Made by a program: the position numbers and the translations under genes. Shown here piece by piece: positions 56,486 through 64,000 of a stretch of DNA of 64,000 nucleotides (the stretch's first letter is position 1; every line of letters starts with the position of its first letter). The notes below the pieces were generated by a model, which worked only from the letters and a program-made list of their open reading frames with translations, did no database searches and had not been told where the DNA came from. The stretch is taken from the NCBI RefSeq assembly GCF_000024265.1, contig NC_013204.1, positions 1,724,180 through 1,788,179 on the forward strand. Direction: 5' to 3'. The stretch comes from Eggerthella lenta DSM 2243 (GTDB taxonomy: Bacteria > Actinomycetota > Coriobacteriia > Coriobacteriales > Eggerthellaceae).

Positions 56486-56517
56486 ATAACTAAGTCATTA
56501 TTAACCGAAACTATACT
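56486..56517 (+). promoter_or_regulatory. TetR operator copy 2 overlapping the ABC operon promoter
   Basis: ATAACTAAGTCAT (56486-56498) covers the expected -35 position of a promoter whose -10 is TATACT (56512-56517), 14 bases before ATG 56531. Repressor binding here would block the polymerase. Confidence 0.55.
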
Positions 56518-56530
56518 TGAGGTGGTGCCC

Positions 56531-58324
56531 ATGGCAGAGACAAGCGAACAAGACCGGCAACGGGATGAAGCGGGGCGGGAGGCTATCAGGCGCCTGTCTT
56601 GCCCCGTCAAGGGACGCGTCATGCTGGCGCAGGCGTTCACGGTGCTCTCGGCGCTTTTATCCTTTGCCCCGTATTTGGCTTTGGTATGGCTGGGAGACCT
56701 ATTTCTGGCGGGGGAAGGCCCGCTCGCGCAGGCCGATGCCTCCAAGGTGCACGAAATTGCCCTCCTCCTCGTCATGGCGTTCCTCTCGCAGCTGTTCTTT
56801 CGCGCTCTTGCGCTCATCATCACGCATTTTGCCGATATGAAACTGCGCTACGTCATTCGCAAGGGTATCGTTGAGCGGTTGAGCCGCGCGCCTCTTGCTT
56901 GGTTTAGCGCTACGGAATCCGGCAAGGTCAGAAGCGCTGTGCAGGATGACACGAAGACGGTCCACACCGTCATCGCACACGGACCGGTCGACCGTCTTAA
57001 CGGCGTTTTGCAGCCGATGGTTCTTCTGGCTTTCATGTTCTGGATCAATTGGCGCTTGGCGCTCATCGGCATCGCCACGATCCCCTTCTATTTCCTGCTG
57101 CAGGCGCTCTCTATGAAGGATATGGGACCGAAAACCGCCGAGATGAACGGGCACCTTGCACAAGTGTCCTCGACGATGGTCGAGCTCGTGTCCGGCATCA
57201 AGGTGGTCAAAGCGTTCGGAAAAACAGGAGAGGCGCATCGTAATTACGCGGACGCCGCATCGGCATTCTCGCAGTCGTACTGGGACTGGTGCGCCCCGCT
57301 CATCGGGCTTTGCTCGATTGCCGGCGAGCTCATCTCCTCCCCCTTGCTGCTGCTGATCAACCTCTGCGGCGGCGCGCTTGTCATGGGGGCAGGGTTGGCC
57401 AGCCTCCCCCAGGTTCTCGCGTGCGCGCTGATAGCCATCGTGCTTCCGACCGCCATCAGCGCTGTCGCCAACAGCACGTGGTCGTACCAGATGGCCGGCG
57501 CTGCCGCAGTCAGGCTGTGCGAGATTCTGGACACGCCGTCGATTCCCGAGCCGAAAACCCCAAAGAAGCCCGACGGGGTCGTCGTTGAGGTGAACGACGT
57601 ATCGTACTCCTACGGCGATACCCAGGCCTTGCGCGGTGTCAGTCTTGTCCTTAATCCCGGTACCACGACGGCGCTCATCGGCCCGTCAGGCTCGGGTAAA
57701 TCGACGCTCGCCACACTCATTGCACGCTTCGACGACCCGGAAAGCGGCTCCATCCGTCTCGGCGGCGTCGATCTGAGAGACATCTCCTCCCGTGACCTCT
57801 ACAACACGGTTTCGTTCGTGCTCCAGGACCCGATGCTGATCAACGCCTCCATCGGAAGAAACATTTCTTTAGCTAAGCCGGAGGCTTCCCTGGAGGAGAT
57901 TCGGGAGGCTGCCCGTACGGCGCAGATCGACGATTTCATCATGTCGCTGCCCAAGGGATACGACAGCGTTTTGGGAACGGACTGCTCGCTCTCAGGCGGC
58001 GAGAGCCAGCGCGTGAGTATAGCGCGTGCCCTTTTAGCCGACACGCCGATCCTCATCATGGATGAGGCCACCGCTTTTGCCGACCCAGATTCGGAGCTCG
58101 AGATCCAGAAAGCACTAAGTTCCTTGGTCGAAGGCCGAACGGTTCTGGCCATCGCCCACCGGCTCAACGCAATCCTAGGCGCCGATCAAATTGCCGTGTT
58201 GGAAGAAGGTAAGATCGTCGCCCTTGGAACGCATGCGGAGATTCAAGACAACGAGCATTATCAGGCGCTTCTCAAGCAAGGAGGCCTCTGCGGCAGTGAA
58301 GAAGAGGGCGATGCAGATGAGTAA
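56531..58324 (+). CDS. Exporter-fold ABC half-transporter, first of pair, locus 2
   Basis: 597 residues. Six membrane helices (residues 28-320), then the ATPase: GPSGSGKSTLATL near 384, Q-loop FVLQDPMLINAS, LSGGESQRVSIA near 486, LIMDEATAFADPDSE near 509, H-loop AIAHRLNAI. Walker B is followed by ATAFADP, as in half 1 of the fused protein of locus 1 (ATAFSDP), which identifies it as the orthologous half. The catalytic Glu and His are present. Its end overlaps the second half gene by 8 bases. Probable heterodimer, YbtP/IrtA-like in layout. Confidence 0.85.
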   Translation: MAETSEQDRQRDEAGREAIRRLSCPVKGRVMLAQAFTVLSALLSFAPYLALVWLGDLFLAGEGPLAQADASKVHEIALLLVMAFLSQLFFRALALIITHFADMKLRYVIRKGIVERLSRAPLAWFSATESGKVRSAVQDDTKTVHTVIAHGPVDRLNGVLQPMVLLAFMFWINWRLALIGIATIPFYFLLQALSMKDMGPKTAEMNGHLAQVSSTMVELVSGIKVVKAFGKTGEAHRNYADAASAFSQSYWDWCAPLIGLCSIAGELISSPLLLLINLCGGALVMGAGLASLPQVLACALIAIVLPTAISAVANSTWSYQMAGAAAVRLCEILDTPSIPEPKTPKKPDGVVVEVNDVSYSYGDTQALRGVSLVLNPGTTTALIGPSGSGKSTLATLIARFDDPESGSIRLGGVDLRDISSRDLYNTVSFVLQDPMLINASIGRNISLAKPEASLEEIREAARTAQIDDFIMSLPKGYDSVLGTDCSLSGGESQRVSIARALLADTPILIMDEATAFADPDSELEIQKALSSLVEGRTVLAIAHRLNAILGADQIAVLEEGKIVALGTHAEIQDNEHYQALLKQGGLCGSEEEGDADE

Positions 58325-60071
58325 TTCCAAACGCTTCTTACCGAGACTTCGTCGTTATATGGACGAGGGTGATAGGCGCCAGCACCGTTTGGGAACTTTG
58401 CTCTACGCCCTTTCCGGCGTGATGTGCGGCATCGGTCTCGCCATCATGATGCCGGCGACCATGGCTCTCCAGTCCGGCGACCCCCAATGGGGCTTGACGT
58501 TTTGGGGCTGGGCAGTCGCGCTTGCGGCGGTGACAGTCGTCGGCTCAACAGCCTCGTTCTTCGGTACCAAGCTCAGCTATGCAGCGGGGTTAGGCTTCAT
58601 GCGCAATATGCAGGTGGTCATCGGGAACAAGGTGTCGCGTTTGCCACTTGGCTGGTTTAAGGCGGATAGTGCCGGAAGGCTTTCGCGCATGGTTACGCAG
58701 GAAATGATCTCGACCGGACAGGCCGCTGCTCTTTATGTTGGCCAGCTTATAAAAAACGCTGCCGCCGCAATCGTGTTCTGTGCTGCCGTGTGGCTTTGGA
58801 GCTGGCAAATTGGAATCATGCTGACGCTTTCCATCCCAATCCTTTTCCTTCTTCTGCGCGTTTCACAGGCATGCGTCGGAAAAGGAAACGGGTTAGAGGA
58901 TTCCGCCGAGCGGGACATCGCCGCGAGGATAGTCGAGTTCGCACGATGCCAGGGAGCCCTGCGCGCCTGCCGTGCGGGTGCCGACTATGCGGAGCTTGAG
59001 GATAGTTTCGTAGAAGGCAGAAAGCGGTCGGTCCGCGGCCTGTGGTGGAGCGCCCTCGGCGAAATCCTTTCCGGGGCGAGCGTGCAGATGCTCGTTGTGA
59101 GCATGATCATCGCGGTGAGCTACTTGGGTGCAAGCGGAAGCATCGGGGCGCTTGAAACAGTGGTCATGATCGGCGTCGCACTAAGGTTCACCACGCTCCT
59201 CAACGAGATCGCCTCAGCCCTATTCGGGATGGAGGACCGTCGGGCAATGCTCGACGGCATGGACGAGGTCGTCGAAGCGGCCGAGCTGCCGGTTGTGGAC
59301 GCGTCGAAAGCTTGTCCGACCGACGCAAGCGTCCGGATGGGAGAGGTTCGCTTTTCCTACGTGAAGGAGAAGCCAATCCTTCGTGGAGTCGATCTCGACG
59401 TTCCGGAAGGCAGCATGGTCGCCATCGTGGGCCCGTCTGGCTGCGGCAAGACGACCATGCTCAAGCTAATCGCGCGTTTTTACGACGTCGACGACGGAGC
59501 GGTCAGGATCGGCGGCGTAGACGTCCGCGATATGACGACAGAGGATCTTTTCGCTCGGGTGTCTTTCGTTTTCCAGGACGTCTATCTCTTTAACGACACG
59601 CTGCGAAACAACGTCCTTATGGCGAACCCGGATGCTTCGGAGGAGCAGCTTCGCGCGGTCGCTGACCTTGCCGGGGTGACGGAGGTCGTCGAGCGCCTTC
59701 CTGAGGGCTGGGAGACGCTGTGCGGCGAAGGGGGTCGCTCGCTTTCCGGCGGCGAGCGGCAGCGCGTTTCCATAGCCCGCGCGCTTCTCAAGCAAGCCCC
59801 CATCGTGCTCCTGGACGAGGCGACGTCGGCTCTCGATGCGGAAAACGAGAAGAACGTCGTTCGCTCAATAGAGACGCTCAAACGGCGCTCCACGCTCATC
59901 GTGGTCGCGCACAAGCTCGAAACCGTGCGCATGGCGGACAAGATCGTGGTCATGGATAGCTCGGGCAAGGTTGCGGAGACAGGGACGCACAACGAGCTGA
60001 TCGCCCTCGAAGGAGAATACAAAGACTTCTGGGACAAGCGCAACGCGAGCTCCCAGTGGCAATTGGTCTAG
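58317..60071 (+). CDS. Exporter-fold ABC half-transporter, second of pair, locus 2
   Basis: 584 residues. Membrane domain at residues 20-310; ATPase with GPSGCGKTTMLKL near 375, FVFQDVYLFNDT, LSGGERQRVSIA near 480, VLLDEATSALDAEN near 500 and VVAHKLETV. It corresponds to half 2 of the fused protein of locus 1 (ATASLDPEN). ATG 58317 is preferred to 58311 for spacing from GAGGG. Followed after 24 bases by the S component gene, so the ABC pair and the ECF importer share a transcript. Confidence 0.85.
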   Translation: MSNSKRFLPRLRRYMDEGDRRQHRLGTLLYALSGVMCGIGLAIMMPATMALQSGDPQWGLTFWGWAVALAAVTVVGSTASFFGTKLSYAAGLGFMRNMQVVIGNKVSRLPLGWFKADSAGRLSRMVTQEMISTGQAAALYVGQLIKNAAAAIVFCAAVWLWSWQIGIMLTLSIPILFLLLRVSQACVGKGNGLEDSAERDIAARIVEFARCQGALRACRAGADYAELEDSFVEGRKRSVRGLWWSALGEILSGASVQMLVVSMIIAVSYLGASGSIGALETVVMIGVALRFTTLLNEIASALFGMEDRRAMLDGMDEVVEAAELPVVDASKACPTDASVRMGEVRFSYVKEKPILRGVDLDVPEGSMVAIVGPSGCGKTTMLKLIARFYDVDDGAVRIGGVDVRDMTTEDLFARVSFVFQDVYLFNDTLRNNVLMANPDASEEQLRAVADLAGVTEVVERLPEGWETLCGEGGRSLSGGERQRVSIARALLKQAPIVLLDEATSALDAENEKNVVRSIETLKRRSTLIVVAHKLETVRMADKIVVMDSSGKVAETGTHNELIALEGEYKDFWDKRNASSQWQLV

Positions 60072-60095
60072 CAAACAGAGCAAAAGGAGGCTCAC

Positions 60096-60677
60096 ATGAA
60101 ACTGAAGGACATCGCGACAATAGCGGTACTGGGAGTGATCGGATTCGCCCTCGGGATGGGCGTCGGCATGATAACAGGCATGTTCGGCGCGCTTTCCATG
60201 TACGTCTCGGCGGGATTCGCGGCCTTCTTCGTCGGTCCCGTTTACACCATCATGGCGCGCAAGGTGCAAAAACGGGGGACGGCCTTCTGCTTCTGGTTGA
60301 TCTACGGCGTGCTCTACGCGATCATGGGCTTCGCCGTCGCGACGCCCCTGTGCCTGATCGCGGGCATCGTCGCAGAGATCATCGCCGGCGACTACGGAAA
60401 CAAGAAGAGGGTGTGGCTGTCGTTTTCGGCATCGATGTTCATCTACTCGATGCACATGATAGTGTTCGTGCTCGTTCTGGGATCCGATGGGCTGGCGACT
60501 TTCGTCGAGAGCATCTCGCTTGAACAGGCGCAGCAGATGGTGGCGATGTACACGGTCGATATGATGGTCATCTGCGTGCTGATCAATATTGTGACCGAGC
60601 TTCTGGCCGGGCGTTTCGGAATGTTCATCAACGACAAGTTCTTCGAAAAGGGCGCGAAGGAAAGCAGGCTGGGTTGA
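60096..60677 (+). CDS. MptD-family putative ECF S component, locus 2
   Basis: 193 residues with about six membrane helices. It shows the family stretch VTELLAGRFGMFINDKFFEKGAKES at the C-terminus and YVSAGFAAFFVGPVYTIMARKVQKRG. It pairs with the EcfT and ATPase genes directly after it. Substrate unknown; clearly the counterpart of the protein at 50458. AAAGGAGG lies 5 bases before the ATG. The stop TGA overlaps the next ATG by one base. Confidence 0.8.
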   Translation: MKLKDIATIAVLGVIGFALGMGVGMITGMFGALSMYVSAGFAAFFVGPVYTIMARKVQKRGTAFCFWLIYGVLYAIMGFAVATPLCLIAGIVAEIIAGDYGNKKRVWLSFSASMFIYSMHMIVFVLVLGSDGLATFVESISLEQAQQMVAMYTVDMMVICVLINIVTELLAGRFGMFINDKFFEKGAKESRLG

Positions 60678-61372
60678 TGGGGCGAACGGGTCTGCTCGAC
60701 AGCGGGCGCGAGGGGCATCTGCACCCGCTGACGCTCTTCGCGCTGACGCTTCTGGCGCTCATCCAAGCGTTTCTCGCCAATCAGCTGGTATATGCCCTCG
60801 TTCTGGCGCTGTCGTTTCTCGTCCTTTTGGACGTCTCGCCGGCGTCCTTCTTGAGGCAGCTCGCGCTCTTTGCGGTGGCATGCGGGGTCGTGCAGCTGAT
60901 CCTGCATGTCGACATCGGCTATGTCACGAGCATCTTCCTGGGCGTGGCGGTTTTGGTGGTGAGGGTCTTCCCCGTCGTCAACATCGGTTGCGCCCTCATG
61001 ATGACGAGCTCCTCGAAGCTTCTGGCGAGCATGCGCAAGCTGCACGTTCCGAACAGAGCCGCAGTCGGCGCAGTCATAGGGTTGCGCTTCCTCGACGAGA
61101 TGGGCGATCGCGTGAAGGAGATAAAGCGCGGGATGCGGGTTCGCGGGCTGCGCCCGAGCCCGCTTCGTCCCGTGCACGCCTTCGAGCTCTACTTCGTTCC
61201 CCTTGTGTACAAGTGCCTGCACGTGAGCGAGACGCTCGTCTCCTCCGTGATTTCGAAAGGAATCGAAGCGAATTGCGAAAAGACGAGCTACCGAAGTCTC
61301 TCCTTCGGTCTGCTTGACGGAGCCGCCTTGGGCGTCGGAGTCGTTCTTTTGGGGGTCGCGGTATGGATGTGA
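60677..61372 (+). CDS. ECF transporter membrane component EcfT, locus 2
   Basis: 231 residues, five or six membrane helices. The coupling motifs read GMRVRGLRPS and VISKGIEANCEKTSY, the second having Ser-Lys-Gly where locus 1 has Ala-Arg-Gly. ATG 60677 sits in TGATG with the S gene stop; TTG 60674 is the alternative. The end overlaps the ATPase gene by 10 bases, so the S-T-A genes are tightly coupled. Confidence 0.8.
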   Translation: MGRTGLLDSGREGHLHPLTLFALTLLALIQAFLANQLVYALVLALSFLVLLDVSPASFLRQLALFAVACGVVQLILHVDIGYVTSIFLGVAVLVVRVFPVVNIGCALMMTSSSKLLASMRKLHVPNRAAVGAVIGLRFLDEMGDRVKEIKRGMRVRGLRPSPLRPVHAFELYFVPLVYKCLHVSETLVSSVISKGIEANCEKTSYRSLSFGLLDGAALGVGVVLLGVAVWM

Positions 61373-62811
61373 TTGACGTCGACATTCGGTCTTTCTCATA
61401 CAAGGGAGAAGATCTCGCGGCATTGAAGAACGTGCGGTTTTCGGTGGAGCGCGGCGAGCTCGTCGTACTCACCGGCAACTCCGGGTGCGGGAAGACCACT
61501 CTCCTGCGCGCCATGAACGGTTTGATTCCCGATCAGTACGAAGGCGAGCTCGATGGGAGAATCGAGCTTCTCGGGAAAAGCCTGGGAGAGTTCTCCTCCG
61601 GCGAGCTCGCCCGCACGATCGGCAACGTGTTCCAGAATCCGACCGATCAGTTCTTCACCCGCAAGGCGGCCGACGAGGTGGCCCTCGTCGGCGAGAATCT
61701 GGGCATGCCTCGCGAGGAGCTGATCGAAAGGGTCGAGTCGGCTTTCGAGAGCATGAAAATCGCGCATCTGGCGGGCAAGGACCTCATAGGCCTCTCGGGA
61801 GGAGAGAAGCAGCGCGTCGCCATAGCCTCGACGCTCGTCTACGACACCCAGGTGATTTTCTTCGACGAGCCGTCCGCCAGCCTCGACCACGAAGGGATAG
61901 AGGACTTTCGCCGAATCCTCGCCGATTTGAAGGCCCTCGGCAAGACCGTCGTCATCGCCGAGCACAGGCTTTACTTTCTGGCGGATCTCTACGACAGGCT
62001 CCACGTCATGGCGGGCGGCCAAATCGTCGATTCGTTCGCAGCGGGTCGGCTTCGCGCGGAGGATTGCGCGCGCTATGGACTTCGCGCGCTCGATCTACAC
62101 GGCCTGAACCCGGAAAACCACCGTCAGCTCGGGGCGGAGGTCGCTTCAATGAAAGGCGTTTCGGTCTCCGCAGGCGGGCGAGCCCTGATCGGGCCCTTGA
62201 CGCTCTCTTTGCGAGAGGGCGAGGTTATGGGCGTCCTTGGGGCAAACGGAGTCGGAAAGAGCACGCTCGCCCGGGCGATGTGCGGCCTTGCGGGCGGTCG
62301 ACAGGCCTTCTCGTGGGGAGTTCGGCCTCGGCAGAGGCTTCGCCGATCGTACTACATGATGCAAGACGTCGATTACCAATTGTTCTTCGACACGGTGGAA
62401 AACGAAATCCTGACCGACCAGAAAAGCATCGACGACAACCGTCTCAACGAGGTGGCGCGTATCGTCAAGGCCATCGACCTATGGGACAAGAGGACCGAGC
62501 ATCCGCAAAACCTATCAGGAGGCCAGAAGCAGCGTTTGGCGCTGGCTTGCGCCTTTCTGAGCAGCAAGGAGATTGTCGTTCTGGATGAGCCGACATCGGG
62601 ACTCGACTTCATGCACATGGCGAGGATTGCCGGGCTCATCGAGGAGCTTGCCAAAGGCCGTCCCGTGGCCGTCATCACCCATGACCTTGAGTTCCTGTTC
62701 AAGGTCTGCACTTCGGCTCTGATGGTGGGGCGAGACGGCTGCGAGAAGGTCGACCTGCGGGCGCCCGGATCCAGCAAAAGCGTCCTTAGGTTCATGGGGT
62801 GCGTTCGCTAG
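61363..62811 (+). CDS. ECF transporter double ATPase, locus 2
   Basis: 482 residues, two ATPase modules. Module 1: GNSGCGKTTLLR, Q-loop NVFQNPTDQFFT, GLSGGEKQRVAIA, VIFFDEPSASLD. Module 2 (from about residue 265): GANGVGKSTLAR, NLSGGQKQRLALA, IVVLDEPTSGLD. Both signature sequences are intact, unlike module 1 of the locus 1 protein. Together with the EcfT and S proteins it forms a group I-like ECF importer dedicated to this locus. Confidence 0.88.
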   Translation: MDVIDVDIRSFSYKGEDLAALKNVRFSVERGELVVLTGNSGCGKTTLLRAMNGLIPDQYEGELDGRIELLGKSLGEFSSGELARTIGNVFQNPTDQFFTRKAADEVALVGENLGMPREELIERVESAFESMKIAHLAGKDLIGLSGGEKQRVAIASTLVYDTQVIFFDEPSASLDHEGIEDFRRILADLKALGKTVVIAEHRLYFLADLYDRLHVMAGGQIVDSFAAGRLRAEDCARYGLRALDLHGLNPENHRQLGAEVASMKGVSVSAGGRALIGPLTLSLREGEVMGVLGANGVGKSTLARAMCGLAGGRQAFSWGVRPRQRLRRSYYMMQDVDYQLFFDTVENEILTDQKSIDDNRLNEVARIVKAIDLWDKRTEHPQNLSGGQKQRLALACAFLSSKEIVVLDEPTSGLDFMHMARIAGLIEELAKGRPVAVITHDLEFLFKVCTSALMVGRDGCEKVDLRAPGSSKSVLRFMGCVR

Positions 62812-62863
62812 TTGTCTTCACTCGACGTAGCGGAAGCCGATTCCACGTCCCTTCCCGGATGGC

Positions 62864-63011
62864 AGAAGAGGCGTGCCGCATGGAGCAGTGCATCTACGGA
62901 TTCTTTCGAGAACCCCTCCTCCTGCCTGGAGCGGATCGAGGATTCTCTTCGATGAGGGATCGGCATCGCCAATCGGCCGGCCCCATCGTCTTCGCCGATG
63001 CGGGGTCGGCT
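62864..63011 (+). pseudogene. Remnant of a DtxR-type gene (3' end)
   Basis: 148 bases that match 63403-63550 (the 3' end and downstream flank of the intact DtxR gene) nearly along their whole length. The metal motif is still readable as EEACRMEQCI, with His changed to Gln, and the frame then breaks down. It lies 52 bases after the ECF ATPase stop, where the intact gene would be expected. Confidence 0.65.
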
Positions 63012-63077
63012 CGTGCGGCGGACTGTTCGCGAAGCCGTGTCGCCTGCAGGGACTAGGCGAACGAGAGGATGATTTGA

Positions 63078-63494
63078 ATGAGGGATGAAGCCGATGCGAG
63101 CCGCGGCTCACGGAGCAGGGCGACAACCAAGTCGTCCGAAGACTACCTCGAGGCCATCCTCGTGATCCGCCGCCTGCGCGGGTCGTGCCGCAACGTGGAC
63201 ATCGCCGAGCGCCTGGGCTTCTCGAAGGCGAGCGTCACCAAGGCGCTCGGCAACCTGGCTCGTAAGGGCCTTGTCGAGGTGGTCGATCACGACGTTCGCT
63301 TGACCGCAGCTGGAAAGCACCTTGCCGAGGAGACGCTATCTAAACACCGCTTCTTCGAGCGTCTGCTCGCCAACGCCGGGGTGAATGCGGAAGTTGCCTC
63401 CAAAGAGGTATGCCGCATGGAGCACTGCATCTCCACGGATTCTTTCGAGAAGCTCTCCTCCCACCTAGGGCGGATTCAGGATTCCCTTCGATAA
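63078..63494 (+). CDS. DtxR-type metal-dependent repressor, locus 2
   Basis: 138 residues, very similar to the protein at 54769 in the HTH (SSEDYLEAILVIRRLRG, AERLGFSKASVTKALGNLARKGLVEV). At DNA level a stretch of over 100 bases in the HTH region is nearly identical, which suggests gene conversion or recent duplication. The metal motif is EVCRMEHCIS (Cys-x2-Glu-His, Fe(II)-type). The SH3 domain is absent. ATG 63078 follows a weak GAGAGG. It closes locus 2. Confidence 0.82.
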   Translation: MRDEADASRGSRSRATTKSSEDYLEAILVIRRLRGSCRNVDIAERLGFSKASVTKALGNLARKGLVEVVDHDVRLTAAGKHLAEETLSKHRFFERLLANAGVNAEVASKEVCRMEHCISTDSFEKLSSHLGRIQDSLR

Positions 63495-63594
63495 GGGATC
63501 AGCATCACCAAGCGACCGGCCTCATCGCCTTCGGCAATGCGGAGTCGGCTTATCTTTCATGATAGCCCCGATTCATCTGGTGAGTTCCCCTACC

Positions 63595-63633
63595 AGCAAA
63601 GCGGCCCTCCGAATTGGACGGGGCCGCTTTGCT
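63595..63633 (+). terminator. Hairpin after locus 2
   Basis: 13-bp arms AGCAAAGCGGCCC and GGGCCGCTTTGCT around a 13-base loop, 100 bases after the DtxR stop; the following sequence is pyrimidine-rich. Confidence 0.6.
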
Positions 63634-63940
63634 ATGTCGTTCTCTTCTTCCTTGTCAGGTCCCCACCTCATCATCTCGATTATCTGCGGCCAAGGCCTTC
63701 AAGTTGCAGGACGCATCCCGAAAATCAAGGCACATAAAGCAAAACTACTACCTGGGTGGCGCTTGCGGCGGATTGCGCAGATTTCGTCAACGAATGACAT
63801 GCAGGGACTTAGCGGGACAAGCCCGCTTTTCCCGTTTTGACCCCATTCGACTCCGGCTCGAACATGACCGAAAGGACTTTATTGGAGCTATCGGTGCTCG
63901 AAACGCTTTAAGAGCGCCTTGTGGAGACGAAAGGAAACCC
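63634..63940. other. Intergenic stretch with a second small hairpin
   Basis: No supported gene. A short stem AGCGGG/CCCGCT followed by TTTTCCCGTTTT (63811-63837) looks like another intrinsic terminator. Confidence 0.45.
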
Positions 63941-64000
63941 ATGGACGTATCGGAAGACGGCATCAGAGGCCTTCGGCGATTCGGAGGATCGAGCCAATCG
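63941..64000 (+). CDS. Start of an unidentified gene, cut by the window edge
   Basis: ATG 63941 with AAAGGAAA 4 bases upstream; 20 codons are visible (MDVSEDGIRGLRRFGGSSQS). Too short to assign. Confidence 0.4.
   Translation, partial: MDVSEDGIRGLRRFGGSSQS

Overview
The window looks like a chromosomal segment of a high-GC gut actinobacterium of the class Coriobacteriia, most likely an Eggerthella-like member of the Eggerthellaceae. This rests on strong GC bias at third codon positions, on the gene set (YhgE/Pip proteins in series, a DUF3516 helicase, class III fructose-bisphosphatase, a HTH-AlaA fusion, MptD-type ECF transporters) and on promoters that show a good -10 box but rarely a -35. 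No rRNA, tRNA or CRISPR array was seen.

Bases 1-41,000 read as core chromosome: small operons and single genes on both strands, often closed by strong hairpins. In order they are: membrane protein (partial), HTH/zinc-ribbon regulator, thrH, TetR with a YhgE-like protein, rhomboid protease with a BrnQ carrier, a LOR/SDH-type (ornithine cyclodeaminase-like) enzyme, a small hypothetical, a Ski2-like helicase, an ECF-sigma/membrane/ABC operon, NADP-isocitrate dehydrogenase, a DUF559-like nuclease gene bracketed by two inverted MITE/REPIN-like elements, two large YhgE/Pip proteins, a half-size ABC exporter, a FAD/Rieske oxidoreductase, a Y-family polymerase with a YolD-like partner, a short class II UvrA, a HTH-aminotransferase fusion, Tex, an ArsC/Spx-like protein, FBPase III, an aldose-epimerase relative, Tag glycosylase and a SulP transporter whose leader carries a terminator.

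Bases 41,300-48,200 are an AT-richer accessory patch: nitroreductase, HXXEE membrane protein, a RelB/YafQ-type toxin-antitoxin pair whose toxin is cut by a stop codon, a group of three uncharacterised genes (one PH-like/SHOCT protein, one long helical protein with an apparent nonsense codon, one small protein), and an AraC regulator.

Bases 48,258-63,494 are two paralogous transport loci in tandem. Each has an ECF importer (EcfT, a double-ATPase EcfA, an MptD-type S component), an exporter-fold ABC pair of the kind used by YbtPQ and IrtAB, and a DtxR-type regulator with the Cys-x-x-Glu-His iron signature. Locus 1 has the ABC pair fused in one 1228-residue protein and sits beside the AraC gene, with a DtxR-box-like site in front. 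Locus 2 has the pair as two genes and is led by a TetR gene whose candidate operator occurs twice. A broken copy of the DtxR 3' end lies before the intact second DtxR gene. Together these suggest duplicated, metal-regulated uptake systems for a metal chelate or similar ligand; the substrate cannot be read from sequence.
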